Below are positions 1 to 11,384 of a stretch of DNA of 64,000 nucleotides, piece after piece. This DNA is from Nothopassalora personata (lineage: Eukaryota > Ascomycota > Dothideomycetes > Mycosphaerellales > Mycosphaerellaceae). Both the position numbers and the translations under genes were made by a program. A model generated the notes under the pieces. The model did no database searches. It had not been told where the DNA came from and saw only the letters and a program-made list of their open reading frames with translations. Position 1 is the first letter of the stretch. Each line of letters starts with the position of its first letter. The stretch is taken from assembly GCA_033816765.1 (NCBI GenBank), contig CM066298.1:1674001-1738000 (forward strand), given 5' to 3'.

Positions 1-53
1 TACTGTAACCCGGAGCTAGCACTACCAGGACCGGCCGCGCGGAGCTAGGAAAG

Positions 54-330
54 ATGATCACGCTAATTACGAAGCTTGAATATCTAAGCTTGGATGTGCA
101 GGAGGATATTCCGGGGACTAAGAGCCTCTATTGAGCTTGGGCGCCGCTCGACACCTCTTCGGCCATCATACACGGCACTCTTTCATCGCTTAACAGCCTC
201 AACATTGAAGGCGCCATGATCTTCTGCGACAAGCTGCTCAGCTTCGTGAAGCGTCACAAGGAGCTCAATCTGATCGACCTCGATCTAGTCAACTGTAGTT
301 TGACTGGCTCCGTCAGCTTGCAACTGCAGC
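54..330 (+). pseudogene. Leucine-rich (F-box/LRR-like) gene remnant
   Basis: One reading frame runs from the ATG at 54 to about 330 with a single TGA near 132. It shows regularly spaced leucines (for example around KLEYLSLDV, SLNSLNIEG and ELNLIDLDLVNC), the pattern of the leucine-rich part of fungal F-box proteins. There is no F-box in view, because the 5' part would lie outside the window or has decayed. After about 330 the frame loses any protein-like pattern. I read it as a broken fragment. The F-box/LRR label is inference; a chance leucine pattern is possible. Confidence 0.3.
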
Positions 331-2160
331 AGCATACAGCAGATGGCGTCGAAGATGGTTTGAGGCGGCTCACTGGTTCGCAAAGGGTCAGGGTAGAGAC
401 TGGGAATCGAGCTCTGCCTCTCCTATAGAGTAAAATGCTCATGGGCAATGCGCGGAAGATTCCCGGGGGCTGGGGCTAGGGAGAGCATCTTTTGACGGCC
501 CAAGATGGAAAGATTTGGTCTTGCGTCGATAGAGCATCGTGGCAGCGATTGATCCTGAAACGAGAGCGGCAGCAGATAGTCATAAAAACACGAAGGACTC
601 GTGAGGTGTCAACCATCTCAATGGTTTTGCAACATACCGCGAGGCACGTTTCATTTTCGGCGTTGTCGGCGTAGCAGAAATTGTGGTCGGGAAATAAAGC
701 ATGACCGACGGCCAGTAGTAGCTTGTGCGCAGTAAATGCTACAAACATCGAATCTCGATAAATGAGAGCCCAGGAAGCAATGCTCAACATATGTACTAAC
801 GGGCCCAGTAGCATTCACTTAACCCAGATGACCACGTGGGCGGTGAAGGTCCGTGCACTGCGTGTCAAGTCACTTTGCCGCAGCGCACTTGACTTGCTAT
901 GCCCGAACACTGAGTAAAATCTGCAAAAAGACTCATCCCGCATCGTTACCAGCATGGCCTCCCCGACGCTCACATGCAGGCTGACACGCGAGATGCGTTG
1001 GAGCGTTGTCCACCTACTGCCATGACTTCCACCATCTTCAAGTCCACAGGCCCCAACATCAGCCCGGGGAGATCATGCTAGTGAAGATGACGATGTCCCA
1101 GATGATAAGCCTTACCACGCCAGTGATGACAACGACGACACAGCGCTCGACGATAGACTCTCTCCATGCTGTCGCCCTCCTCAAAGCCAGCTTCCATGTA
1201 CTAGAGAAGCAGGCCAATCCCATCGCCATCGTCGTCGCTGATGTGCCGTGTCCTCGTCGCTCTTCCTCTGCCGCGAGTCCTTTCCCAGTGAAAAGTTCTG
1301 TCCAACCCGAATCCCCCTAGCTCTGGCGCAGTTATGGCAGCCCTGGCGGCTAATACTTTTCGGGGTGAGTTCTTCAGACTTCTCCATGATTAGGCCGGGC
1401 CCGTATGGCATATGCCTTGAGCGCTCGACACTTCACGCGCGAGCCGCACCGCACTTTGCTCACGTCTGTTCTCCACGGTCGGAAGCTCGCTCAAGTTGGT
1501 GATGCAACTAATGGATCGCGTCAAGAATCGTGCTAGCGGGCCGTGCATGAAGTTAGGATGGATTGCCACGTTTGAGAGCAGGCAGGCTCATATCGTATCG
1601 GCTCAGCTCAAGAGCGCATTGTGGGTCAGAACGAAAATTTCCCTGATGTACGAGCTATTGTCTGGGCCGCTGCTGAAATAGCGTGCGACTTGTCGAGGGG
1701 GTGTGTTCACGGGGACGTTCTCTCTGTTCAAGGATCTGTCTATCATAGTAGCTGGCATAGGCTACTCGGACATTGTGGATTTCGCCGAGCGACACGATGG
1801 AATGCAATGGGAAGTTTGGAGCTGGATAAATGCACTGTCTTCGACGGGGAGTATCTGAGTCACGAAATTCACGAGCTAGCAGAAATTGCGATGATGAGAC
1901 GGACGGGTCCCTGGGAGGTGAATTTCATGGAAGAGAGCCGTAAGCCGTGGCTGTCCGGGGGCATAATTCGCGAGGTCGTGGTTGCGAGACAAGAGCTTTA
2001 TAGGAGCATCGTTAGTCGGAAAGTGGGGCTTTGGGCAGCTAGTCGATGAACTATTTTGCCGCTGATCAGAGGTCTGGGAAGGAGTCTGCAGACTTGCCCT
2101 GCTGACCGCTGAGGGACCGCGTTGCCTAATGGTCCAGGACTAATCGAATGTTCTCTGATA
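331..2160. other. No recognisable gene
   Basis: Only short overlapping ORFs on both strands occur here, none with a family signature or consistent intron signals. The longest plus-strand frame (about 1621-2049) has no recognisable domain and would need a GTG start. This is probably decayed or intergenic DNA. Confidence 0.5.
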
Positions 2161-2256
2161 TGTTGTGCAGACTGCACCGCAATCTAATCAGAAAACGTCG
2201 ACCCAGGTCCCGAGGTGCAGGACTATAACACCGTCTCGCACGGCGCTGCCCAAGTC

Positions 2257-3661
2257 TTATAACCTCCCCACCTCCTTCTTGAACGTACTGTTCACAGCGG
2301 TCTCAAATTTCTTGTACATCTCAAAACTCTCCGCATCCCCCGGCGGGACCAACTGCGAGAAATAACACCCGCAAATCCCATCCCTGGGATTAATCCACCA
2401 GAACAGATTTGGATATCCACCCCACTGCATTCCTCCAGGACTTCTTCCCGTCGGCATCTTCTCCAAGTTCAAGATGCCCCCCAATCCAAAATCCACCTTC
2501 AGCCCGGGTGGAATGTTCCCTGCCAATCCAAACGCCTCAGGGTTGGCGTGCATTTTCTGCAAATGGCGGGGATTCTTGAGGTGCGGTTGGAACATATACT
2601 GCACCGTCTCAGGTATCAGGAGTTTGGCGTCATTTGCGAGAAGGGAAATGAGGACCTTGATGTAATCGTTCGCGGTGCTTGCTAGGCCGCCTCCGCCAGC
2701 ATGACGCACACCGCCAATCGGACTTGTGATGGAAGTTTGGTGTTGAGGGACGAGTTTGCCTTCATCGTCGCGGACTGTCATTCCTGCTATTCGGGAGGAG
2801 AGGTGAGGATGTTTGAGGGGTTCGAAAGTTGTGTCGTTCATGGCTAGTGGGGTGAAAATATGCTTTCGCATGAAGTCCTCGAGGGAGAGGGAGGAGGCGC
2901 GTTCGACGGCGAGCCCAGCCCAGTCGATGCCGTAGCCGTAGGTCCAGCTTGTTTCGGGGTCGAAGACGAGAGGGACGCGGTAGGCGTGGGAGACTTCTGT
3001 GCGGTCTTCGTGAGTTTTTTTGTAGCCTTGCTTTCGGAGGTCTTGGTTCTTCCAGATTCGCCAGGACAGTAGTTTGGCGTGCATGAATTCGTATGTGACA
3101 CCGGAGGAGTGGGTAAGGAGGTTGCTGCTGGATGTCAGTGATGCACCTCTGGAAGTGGTTGCATAGGTCACCGTAAAGTGATCTTGCCTTTCGAAGGCCT
3201 CAGAATCGGCGTCTCGCCGCCTTTGCCATCGTCTTTCATGCCATCCAGTACCTGGACATCCTGGAACTCTGGCAAGAATGTCGTAGACACATCGTCGTCC
3301 AGCTTAAGCAAGCCTTGCTCCACACACTTCATGGCACATAATGTCGTAAGCAGCTTGGTCATAGATGCTATCCAGCAAACCGTGTCAGGTGCAAAGGGCT
3401 TGGTGATGTGTGGTACTTCTGTCAAAGGTTTCGTTTGCACTGATGTGCCTTCTGAAGGCAGTCGTGTCTGCCAGATCGAACTGTTGATGAATCGGCCAGA
3501 GGATGCGGAATGTAGGATATTACCTTGCCGGACGATCAGCGATTTATGCAATTTGGGAAGCGTCTTGAAATCATACCGTGCTTATCTGCCGCTATGACAC
3601 AGGTGCCAGGGAGAGTCCCGGTTGCTGTTGCAACGTGTAACGCCTGGTCGAATGTGTCCAT
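2257..3661 (-). CDS. Beta-lactamase-fold serine hydrolase (EstB/class C-like)
   Basis: Three exons on the minus strand, 3661-3577, 3523-3172 and 3124-2257, join in frame into 434 residues. The N-terminus (MDTFDQALHVAT...IAADKHG) matches how this fungal family begins. The nucleophile motif SxxK is Ser82-Met-Thr-Lys85, followed by the typical ITLRNLLTHSSG stretch at the exon 2/3 junction, a Tyr motif in YGYGIDWAG, and a HAGGGG segment where the family has its third motif. The family covers esterases, lactone or amide hydrolases and transesterases such as those acting on polyketide side chains; the substrate cannot be read from sequence. No signal peptide is seen, so it is probably cytosolic. 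Intron 2 ends in a tandem acceptor (cagcag). Using the second AG gives the family-like RNLL, while the first would insert one Ser. The gene looks intact and stands alone, without biosynthetic neighbours. Confidence 0.88.
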
Positions 3662-4813
3662 CTTGAAGCACTGTAGTCTGAGATAGATTGGTACTGCTCA
3701 GAGATGTCAGGAAGATGTATGCAGCAGGTAGCAGGATCATGCTGCGGCTAATGGCTAATGTGGCACGGCACGCACGAGGGCGCTGAAAGTTTGAGCCGAG
3801 GCACATTTTGGAGACGGCATTTACTACGATCACATGTCAAAGGTATATCGAATGGAACTCTTGCCTGTTCGCAGACGGTTTTACCTACTTGCATTGTGAT
3901 TTGACAATCTTCCTTGTGCTGATCTCACAAGCTGGTGGTGCGTTGGGTACAACTAGCAAGATGCAGCGAATGCTCTATAGGCTGGCTTCATGGAGAGGAT
4001 AGCTCAGTAATCTCACGTCTCGTTGAAATGCTGAGTATGACGATGCTTCGTCGAGGCTCGATGAAGTGGAGGTGAACGCCGTGATTGATTAGTCAGCAGC
4101 CGCTTCTCGCTGTAGCGGTTGACTTTCTTTTCGACAAACGACTTACAGACTCCTCCGCGACAGCGAGGGCTAGCGAGGTATAAAGCTCATGCAGGATCAT
4201 GACTCGGTCGATATACCGTTCCACGTGCCTCCTCACGGCACTCAAGCTCGGAAAGCCGGTCCGGTCGGAGTCGGGCTCTGCTTGTCAGTACTGTATGTTG
4301 TGGCATCGTTGCTGTCCCAGTGTGGTACGTCCAGAAGACAGAGCTTCTGGTACCGATGTACCAGGAGTACCGTATTCCAGGTTGTTTGTGGTTGCACGGA
4401 AGAGGTCCCGGGCGTAGTGCGCAACTTCGCGAGTAAGGGGAGAACAAAGGGATGGCTTTGTTTACGAGTGAGACGGTATTACGAGGGCCGTGCGTACGTG
4501 CAGTAGTATGAGTCAAATGATGATATGGGTGGATGGAGTGAATGCAGACACGGGACAAGGAGCTGATGAATGTGAGATGCGGCAGAAACCGCCAAGTCTG
4601 ACGTTGGCGCTGCGGGACCCGTCCTTCATTTTGCCCCTCCCTTTGGCTTTTGACGTTGCTTCTCTCTCACAACAACCTCTCAACCAGCACATCTCCACTC
4701 CACCACAGCCGCCAACACCCACACACGCCTTCGCAGACTCCGAAACGCACAGCACCCTAAACCACACGAATACCCCTTCTAACCAGAACAGACAACAGGA
4801 GAAGTTGCTGTTT
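3662..4813. other. Intergenic, 5' side of eIF1
   Basis: Only mutually overlapping ORFs on both strands around 4187-4558, without domain signatures. A C- and CT-rich stretch at 4620-4800 directly precedes the eIF1 start and is probably its promoter and 5' leader. Confidence 0.4.
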
Positions 4814-5448
4814 ATGTCCGGACAGATCGAGAACCTCAAGTCTTTCGGTATGTGCGCCCCGTGGCAGTCACCCGCCCACTCAGCCTCGTGATAAGCGCGA
4901 CAGCAGCGTCGCATGGCCACCAGTCGCTGCCTCGAACACTGCGTCGAGGACGGCAGGAGGGACTATGGCGACACGGCAGCATTCGTCGCGCGGACTCGAC
5001 TGACGACCCACATCCCTCTCGCACCTGCTAATCGCGCATGTGACCCAGACCCCTTCGCCGAAGCCGATGAAGGAGAAGGCGAGACCAAGCAGTCGCAGAA
5101 CTACATCCACATCCGTATCCAGCGTAAGTATCTCATATGCCACCTCGCGACCTCCGACTGCATCCTCGCCATCCTCGTCACACCCGCTGACTCACGCGTC
5201 TCACAGAACGCAATGGACGTAAGACGTTGACCACAGTCCAAGGACTCCCCAAGAAATTCGACCAGAAGAAGATCCTCAAGGTGATCAAGAAGAAGTTCGC
5301 TTGCAATGGCACCATTGTCAACGATTCGGAGATGGGCGAGGTGATCCAGCTGCAGGGTGACCAGCGCAAGGATGTGCAGGAATTCCTTGTGGACAAGAAG
5401 GAGGGCCTGGAGCTAGATGCCAAGACCATCAAGGTCCACGGTTTCTAG
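4814..5448 (+). CDS. SUI1: Translation initiation factor eIF1 (SUI1)
   Basis: Three exons (4814-4847, 5049-5123, 5207-5448) join exactly into 116 residues, the usual length for eIF1. The protein starts MSGQIENLKSF, continues with the acidic DPFAEADEGEGE and the conserved YIHIRIQQRNGRKTLTTVQG core, and ends in a KTIKVHGF tail. All are hallmarks of the SUI1 fold. eIF1 binds the 40S subunit near the P site and enforces AUG selection within the 43S complex. Intron donors are gtatgt and gtaagt, with a gctaat branch in intron 1. The Gln-Arg codons of the conserved QQRNGR motif are rebuilt across the second junction, which confirms the splice sites. Confidence 0.97.
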
Positions 5449-5947
5449 ACGCTCTGTCATGAAACCGCCACACCCTCGTCAGGCAAAGGCAGCGAGGAGT
5501 CGGAACAAGACACGCGCGTAGGCACGGCCGGGCGGCAGTGTTCGATGCGGACGACTGCATGTTGGGTCCGAGATTACACGCCTACACGACTTCACGATAC
5601 CGGTACGACAGCATCTCCTGCGGGAGGCTATGATGAGGCATGGCGCGCGACGAGCGGGTCACATCATGGCATACTTGCGATTCACTTCTTCCTCCTCGAC
5701 ACGTTTCCTATGGACTTAATTTTCGGCAATGGGTCCCTTGATGCGGATGCTCATGAGGGACGATCGAGGCTCACGAATGGGCGGGAGCGGTCTCCAGAAT
5801 GGGTCCACTGCGGATGGGATCATGGCTATGAGTTGGAGCTCTCGGTAGTCTTTCCGGTAGCTTGCCAGAATGATATGCTTATGCACCATAAATCTCTCCT
5901 TCTCTATTGTGCCATTTACTCATAGTGTGAAGTTCTGCCAACGAGTA
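5449..5947. other. Intergenic between eIF1 and the mL45-like gene
   Basis: It holds the 3' flank of eIF1 and the likely promoter of the next gene. No domain-bearing frame is seen. Confidence 0.4.
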
Positions 5948-7108
5948 ATGGCGTTGTCGTTGCTATGCTCTCCTCGCTCCCTTCTTCACGGTATGCTCGC
6001 ATCAAGCTCGGCCGAATCTCCACCCGCAGTCAACTCCATCACCAAAGGTTCATACCTTGGCCCTCACCACCCACGACCCATCACCCCGATGTCGAAACGC
6101 TTTTACACCTCCCTGCTCTCCGCGCCGCAGCGATCACAGCCCTCGCTGCCACGATGCACCATCCACAACACGATTTCCATCCTCCGCGATGACCTCCACC
6201 CCCAACACACCCCATCGAAACGACCCTTCACCTCGTCAACACAATGTCGCTCCGGCATTAGCGCCACGCGCAACATCCAAGCACGAAAACAATCCCAACC
6301 CTCCATGTTCGTCCACATAAAGGAACAACAAAAAGCCGCCGAACGCGATGGAACAGTTCTCGAACACATGGGCTTCCTCCCCAACACGTACATCCCTCCC
6401 ACCGGCAAGAACCTCCCCTCGTGGTTCACAGATCCCAAAGGCCGCTACGAAGTCGCTAAACTCCAAATGTGGAACATCATCTATTACTTGCGGGGCCGCT
6501 TTACAGCGCACTGGATGGTGAAGCCCAAGCTGGAACTTCAGAGGGGACAAGTTCCGGCGATTGCGAAAGAGCTGTACGAGAGAATGTATAAGAATTTCGC
6601 GAGGGGAACACTCCAGGAGATCGAGGGGATCGTGTCACCGGGGATGCTGGTGAGTTTGAGGAGTAGGGTTGCGTTAAGGACGCCGAGTACGGGGTTGCAG
6701 TGGACGTTGCATCGATACATCGGTAAGCCGAAGGTGATATCCTATCGCTTTGAAGTCCTGCCCGGGGGGCAGAATGCGGATAGATTCGGCCTTTCGCAAG
6801 CAGTCGTGAGAATCCGGTCACTGCAGTCGCTGGTCAAGACGAAGCGGATGCGAACTCTTGATCGCACGACCAATAGTGGAATCATCAAGGAGGTTGTGCT
6901 GGATGACCAGGGTAATTTCGTTCCTGCGCAGGAACTGGAGGAGTATAAGATGAGGGTTGCGAAGGAGACGACGGAGTACCTTGTGCTGCAGAGGATGGTG
7001 AAGCATAGTAAGCCGGGGGAGTGGCGCATTTGGGGTACGACGGAGGAAATGAAGATGGCGGATATTAAGGAGAAGGAGGATGAGAAGGAGTTGATGAGTC
7101 GGGTGTAG
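5948..7108 (+). CDS. Mitochondrial mL45/Mba1-like protein (Tim44-like domain)
   Basis: A single open frame. The N-terminal 100 residues or so are rich in Ser, Arg and Pro with almost no acidic residues, as in a mitochondrial presequence. The body contains the motifs of the fungal mL45/Mba1-type Tim44-like domain: GFLPNTYIPP, the region around WNIIYYLRGRFTAHW, and a C-terminal half with alternating strands (QWTLHRYIGKPKVISYRFEVLP). Members of this family sit at the mitochondrial ribosome exit and help co-translational insertion of proteins into the inner membrane. The start is uncertain: ATG 5948 gives 386 residues, while ATG 6089 (MSKRFYTS) still leaves a good presequence. The stop is at 7106-7108. 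A highly charged Lys/Glu tail ends the protein. Confidence 0.8.
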   Translation: MALSLLCSPRSLLHGMLASSSAESPPAVNSITKGSYLGPHHPRPITPMSKRFYTSLLSAPQRSQPSLPRCTIHNTISILRDDLHPQHTPSKRPFTSSTQCRSGISATRNIQARKQSQPSMFVHIKEQQKAAERDGTVLEHMGFLPNTYIPPTGKNLPSWFTDPKGRYEVAKLQMWNIIYYLRGRFTAHWMVKPKLELQRGQVPAIAKELYERMYKNFARGTLQEIEGIVSPGMLVSLRSRVALRTPSTGLQWTLHRYIGKPKVISYRFEVLPGGQNADRFGLSQAVVRIRSLQSLVKTKRMRTLDRTTNSGIIKEVVLDDQGNFVPAQELEEYKMRVAKETTEYLVLQRMVKHSKPGEWRIWGTTEEMKMADIKEKEDEKELMSRV

Positions 7109-9469
7109 GAGCAGAAAGGATAGCGTGGCTGATATGGATGGGAGATGAGGGGGATAAGCCTGGTGATCCAAAGAGCAGAGCAGAAGAGGAGACAGCATTG
7201 TATCATGAGTGTACAGGAAGCATTTGGTTTGGCTCCTCGCCGGAGTTTAGAAGTGTCGTGCTCCACAAGAGGTACTGACCAAAACATCACCAAGGCTACA
7301 GCACAAGGAGAAAGCACAATCTCTTAAAGAGCGCCCGGTGACGGAGTTATCAAGATAGCCGAAGTTACTAGCCTTTAGTCTTGACGAAAGGTTCGCAGTG
7401 CGATTCTCCGACTTCCCTCACGGCATCACACTGTAGCACACTGTCTGACAAACGGTAGTATAGTGCGCGGCAAAACCAAACCAAAACAATCTTCCTGCAT
7501 GTAACGGCTGTCCAATCATCGAGAAACCGTCATACGAGCATAGATCTCGTCCAATGGTTTGCCGATGTGCCTGGATTATTATCGGCAGCTTGAGAGCATA
7601 CCACTCCGCCATTACGTCCAAGGTCATTGTCGAGAGCTGTGGGAAGGATGGGATATGTATAGCTTCTTGTCTGGCCTCTGCAACGAGGATAATGGTCACA
7701 TGCTGATAGTATGCTGAGACGACTAGAACTGGTGTAGTTGGGCGCAGGCGCAAGTTGTTGCATCTCTCTTGTCGAAAGTGCACTAACATCGACGAGGGAA
7801 TAGTCCATTGTGAGAAAGTTCCTCATTCAAGGAGATGTAAAAGGGGTCTCGCATCTTTTCTTATTTTCCTCTTTCTTCTTAAAGGATGCGACTGCTGACA
7901 TTCTGCGACAATCAACTTCAAGCTTGGTATAGAAAGTGCTGTGAGAGGATTCAATACTCCAGACCTCGAAGCATTCTTACGACCACGCCTTCTTCCGCCG
8001 AACCTCTACGGCAGCCTCGGGCCAACAAGGACTATATCGCCGCTCGACCTTCCGAAGCTCAATCGCCTCTGCTGAGTAGTGAAGAAGATTTCTACGCCTG
8101 TAAATGTACCAATTTGCTCCGTGGCTAACTGTCCGAGGAGACTTCCAAAGGTGCGGCATCGACAGTTCCAGGAGTAGCCCAAGCCTTCGGTCTCCCAATC
8201 CATCGCCACGCATTGTAACTTGCTTGCTAGAGGTCGCGGCGAAGGTATTAAGGCGGCTGTGGTACCAGGAAACCGCTCTGGTGCTGATGTTATAACGGTC
8301 CTGGGAATAGGTCAGAGGATGGAGGCACAGCTTGTGATCTTTGCAGACGCCAGCAATGGCGTGGGCAACATAACACGAAGTCAACATTACGCAGATCGAG
8401 ACAGAATGATAGCTTTAGAGCCGGCCAGGACGTGGTTGCTGCCACTATCCCCGAGCCGTCCACGTAGCGCCCAACCTAAACGAAGCATAAAGAAGCAGCA
8501 TCGCGCTTCAGATATCACGTGTACCTGACAACCTATCCGAAAATCCTCGCGCGCTTCACTACCGGGTCCAAGCAGGATGCTGCCGATACCAATTTCTGAA
8601 GTGTCCTCGCACAAGAGACTGAGCCCTTACTATAATCTCAGATACCGATACCAGCAGCTCTCAGAGGTGAGAAGCCCACCAAAGCATAGGCAGACCTCAT
8701 CCGCAAAGAACTGGAATCCTTCGCTTCGGCCCAGATGCCGTCTCCAGAACCATGAAAATCCGGACAACAACATCGATCTATACCGACTCAAGAGACCGTG
8801 CGCAATTCCAATTGCTGCTAGAGAGACACCTGAAAGGCGCAAATCGAGCGCTTGGGGACCTGGTCGGGTAAAACGAAAGGCCTGACAGAATCATCGAGCG
8901 CATCCCATCGCTCGAGATCAAATAAGAGCCCCGCTGTTGAACTGGAGAAGGTACAGGATGCAGTTGATCAAGCGGGCCTTGGAATCCGTGTATACATGGT
9001 ATGCAGTGTTCCCCGCCGGATAGTTTATACATCGCCTGTCTTCTTTCTGTTCCTAATTAAGAAGAATGTAGTTACTCCTAAGCGTGTGCTACTCCTTGTG
9101 GCCTCCTTTGTTTGTACAGTGCCTGTCCAGCGCTTATGGGGCCTCCGATGTGCAATGGCAGACAGCTGCTTTGAGAATTGCCAAATGATGGAAGCGCCAA
9201 ATGCACGTAATGTTACGTTCGCGGACCAAAAGGCGATGTCTTATGCCGAGAAACGGCAGTCTCGAGAGCCAAGATGATGTCAGCGAAGACTTGATCATGG
9301 CGAAAGCTTCAGAACAACGTCAATGTACAGGTCGTCAAGGCAAAAATGGAGGAAGCAAAGTCGCGTGAAGTAGGCTAGAGCCCAGGAGTCCGTGCTCACC
9401 ACCCCTGCAATCGCCATCGACTTTCATTCTCCTCTCGTTCATTTCCTCTTCTTATGCCTTCTCTGCCTT
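7109..9469. other. Gene-poor region
   Basis: Short ORFs occur on both strands, none recognised. A plus-strand stretch at about 8690-9380 has Glu/Lys/Gln-rich frames with several stops that may be remains of a coiled-coil protein; this is too weak to call. Confidence 0.35.
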
Positions 9470-9684
9470 CGTCCCACCGAGTCGAGAAAGCTGCAGCGAG
9501 CTAGTACTAGCAAGGCAGAGCACGTCCTTGTGTGCGGCGAAGCTCTTCTCGGATGTTCCAACGAGCACAGTGATCATGTGCTCACTGCCGTATTCGATTC
9601 TGCGCGAAAATCAGCATGTGTGCTTAGCAAACACGAGGCGGTGGTGGTTGCTTCTTCACTTGCGCGCTTGCTTGATGGCGACAT
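9470..9684 (-). pseudogene. BTB/POZ gene remnant, copy 1
   Basis: The minus-strand ATG at 9684 opens a short basic/Ser-rich leader (MSPSSKRASEE...). After a frame change near 9600 the other frame reads as the first half of a BTB fold: HMITVLVGTSEKSFAAHKDVLC, where the HK and the hydrophobic strand pattern are typical. The second half is not found and the frames do not join by an obvious intron. BTB proteins usually dimerise and serve as adaptors, for example for Cul3 ligases. Together with the next two entries this forms a tandem series in one orientation. Confidence 0.5.
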
Positions 9685-9919
9685 GATGTCTGTGTTTATG
9701 GAAGCTCCCGCGACGGTGAAAAGGTCGTTGGCTCGATAAGGGTGAACTGGCAAGGAAGGACTGAGGGGGATAGAAGCCGTTGACCTTTTGAGCACAGGCG
9801 CAACGGCTTACGCCGCATGTACTCGGATAATATGCTGGACTAGGTTAGACTTTTGCGAGGTCGCCGTAGGTTGGAAAGTCGTCTACCCTGGGGTCTCGAG
9901 CAATGAGAGTCATGTCAAG

Positions 9920-10319
9920 CTAGTTGGTGTATGTATAGTGCAAGAATGTGTCGAATGTGCGTGTGTCGAAGTCGGGTAGTGTAATGACACCATTCTCGGA
10001 TCCGGCCCAGCTCTTAGAGCACGCGGCTTTGAAGTACTCGGAGGTGGGCGCACACGGTAGTCTAGGAGGTCCCGCACGTCAATATCAGGGCCTCAGGTCC
10101 GGATTGTCTGTCCGCAATGCTCACCTTGTGCACAGTGTAGCTCGTTTCGCTCTGTCCGACGAGAACACTGATCACGCCGTCACTGGTGTAGTCTGGTCTA
10201 ACAATTCTACGTCAGTAATCTGCACGCTTATTACTTCATGATAACAAATACCTCTGGCGCTTCAATGGCTGGCCTGGTTGTTCACCGCCGGAGGATGCGC
10301 GCTTCTTTGATGGTGCCAT
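9920..10319 (-). pseudogene. BTB/POZ gene, copy 2 (probably broken)
   Basis: Exon 1 (10319-10252) encodes MAPSKKRASSGGEQ...KRQR. A 54-bp intron (gtattt...ttag) joins it in frame to exon 2 starting at 10197, RPDYTSDGVISVLVGQSETSYTVHK, a clear BTB N-terminal half. The second half (EYFKAACSKSWAG...VITLPDFDTRTFDTFLHYTYTN) lies further down in a different phase, then meets TAG near 9924. No splice choice I tried restores phase between the halves. The start and first intron look functional, so this may be a gene recently lost, or one with an intron I could not resolve. Confidence 0.55.
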
Positions 10320-10631
10320 GTCTCTCGCAGACAACAAATGCTCGTTGAATGCGGAGTGGAATCGGTTAGTAGAAGTCCAAAAAGCAAGAGGTGAGATCTG
10401 GAAGCCGGCCGCATACATGTAGAAACAGAACGCTCGGACTCTGTGGGGCACACGAGTATGTCATCACGTTCTCAATAACTCTTTATCATTCTCGCGCCGA
10501 CGATGTCCGAACTTCGTCATAATCTCTCGCCCTTGACACTACCCGCCGCATTTCTGAACCTCTTCCTGGTGTTCGTGGATACTCGCACCGATCCGCCAAG
10601 TTCATCGCCTCTCCAGTTTCCTCGCCTCGTG

Positions 10632-11160
10632 TTACTTCCTGGCCATGACCTTGATCACACAAGCGTGAGACTGCTCCAGCCGCGTGGCGATGCTATCCTG
10701 GTGGCTGAAGGGGATCGTTGAATGGTCGGCAGATAGTTGCTGGATTGTGCTGCCTTCGAGTGTGACATCGAACACAGTGTTCAATGAGCCAGTGTTGATG
10801 CTAAGGTCAGGATATGCGATGGCTTTGTCGCATGCCACATCGATAGAAGCGTTGCGCACTGCTCGACACTCGAGGTGGTCGCTGAGGCCGCATAGCTGGC
10901 CGTAGTCCAGCCAAGACGAGCAAGCGCCCCATGGCAGGAGAGGTAGATCGACCTTGCCGGTGTGTGCCTGATGTATGAAGGCCCAGAAGAGGTGCGGCTT
11001 GGTGTCTGATAGACGCACGATGACATGCTGACCTTCGATTCAATCCTTGGAGCATGCGGTCCTAAAGTATCAAGAGACTGCGCAGAACGTGTCATTGGAA
11101 ACGAGAAAGCTTGTCTTTTCGGCGCCAACAATGATTGTGATGATCTCACTGTAGTCTGGC
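10632..11160 (-). pseudogene. BTB/POZ gene, copy 3 (stop and frameshift)
   Basis: Minus-strand frames give RPDYSEIITIIVGAEKTSF, then YFRTACSKD, an in-frame TGA where the family has Trp (KDW-EG), then IEGQHVIVRLSDTKPHLFWAFIHQAHTG and a helical C-terminal region to 10632. There is also a frame change before YFRTA. The gene therefore has at least two lesions. The Trp-to-TGA change is a G-to-A transition. The C-terminal region, with LSDHLECRAVRNASID, corresponds to the helices after the BTB fold in related fungal proteins. Confidence 0.6.
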
Positions 11161-11384
11161 CTGGTAGTGTGTCAGCGAGCAGTCGCGCGTGAAGAACCGA
11201 GCCTTAATTGAACTTCTTTCATGGAGGTGAGGTCGTGCCGTCGCGCGAACGGCTTGGTGGGTTGGTGAGGTATCATGAAGACTGCCCGTTGATTCTTGAG
11301 GTGGGATGTCAGTAGGTAGAGTCGGTGGCACAGGCGCCACGGCTGGCGCCGACACAAGGACAGCGCGCTTCACTTCAACCCTGT

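Noticed and set aside
1621..2049. Plus-strand frame of 142 residues
   Set aside because: It needs a GTG start and shows no recognisable domain.
4187..4558. Long overlapping ORFs on both strands
   Set aside because: No domain, no intron signals, and each is as good as the opposite strand; likely chance in GC-balanced DNA.
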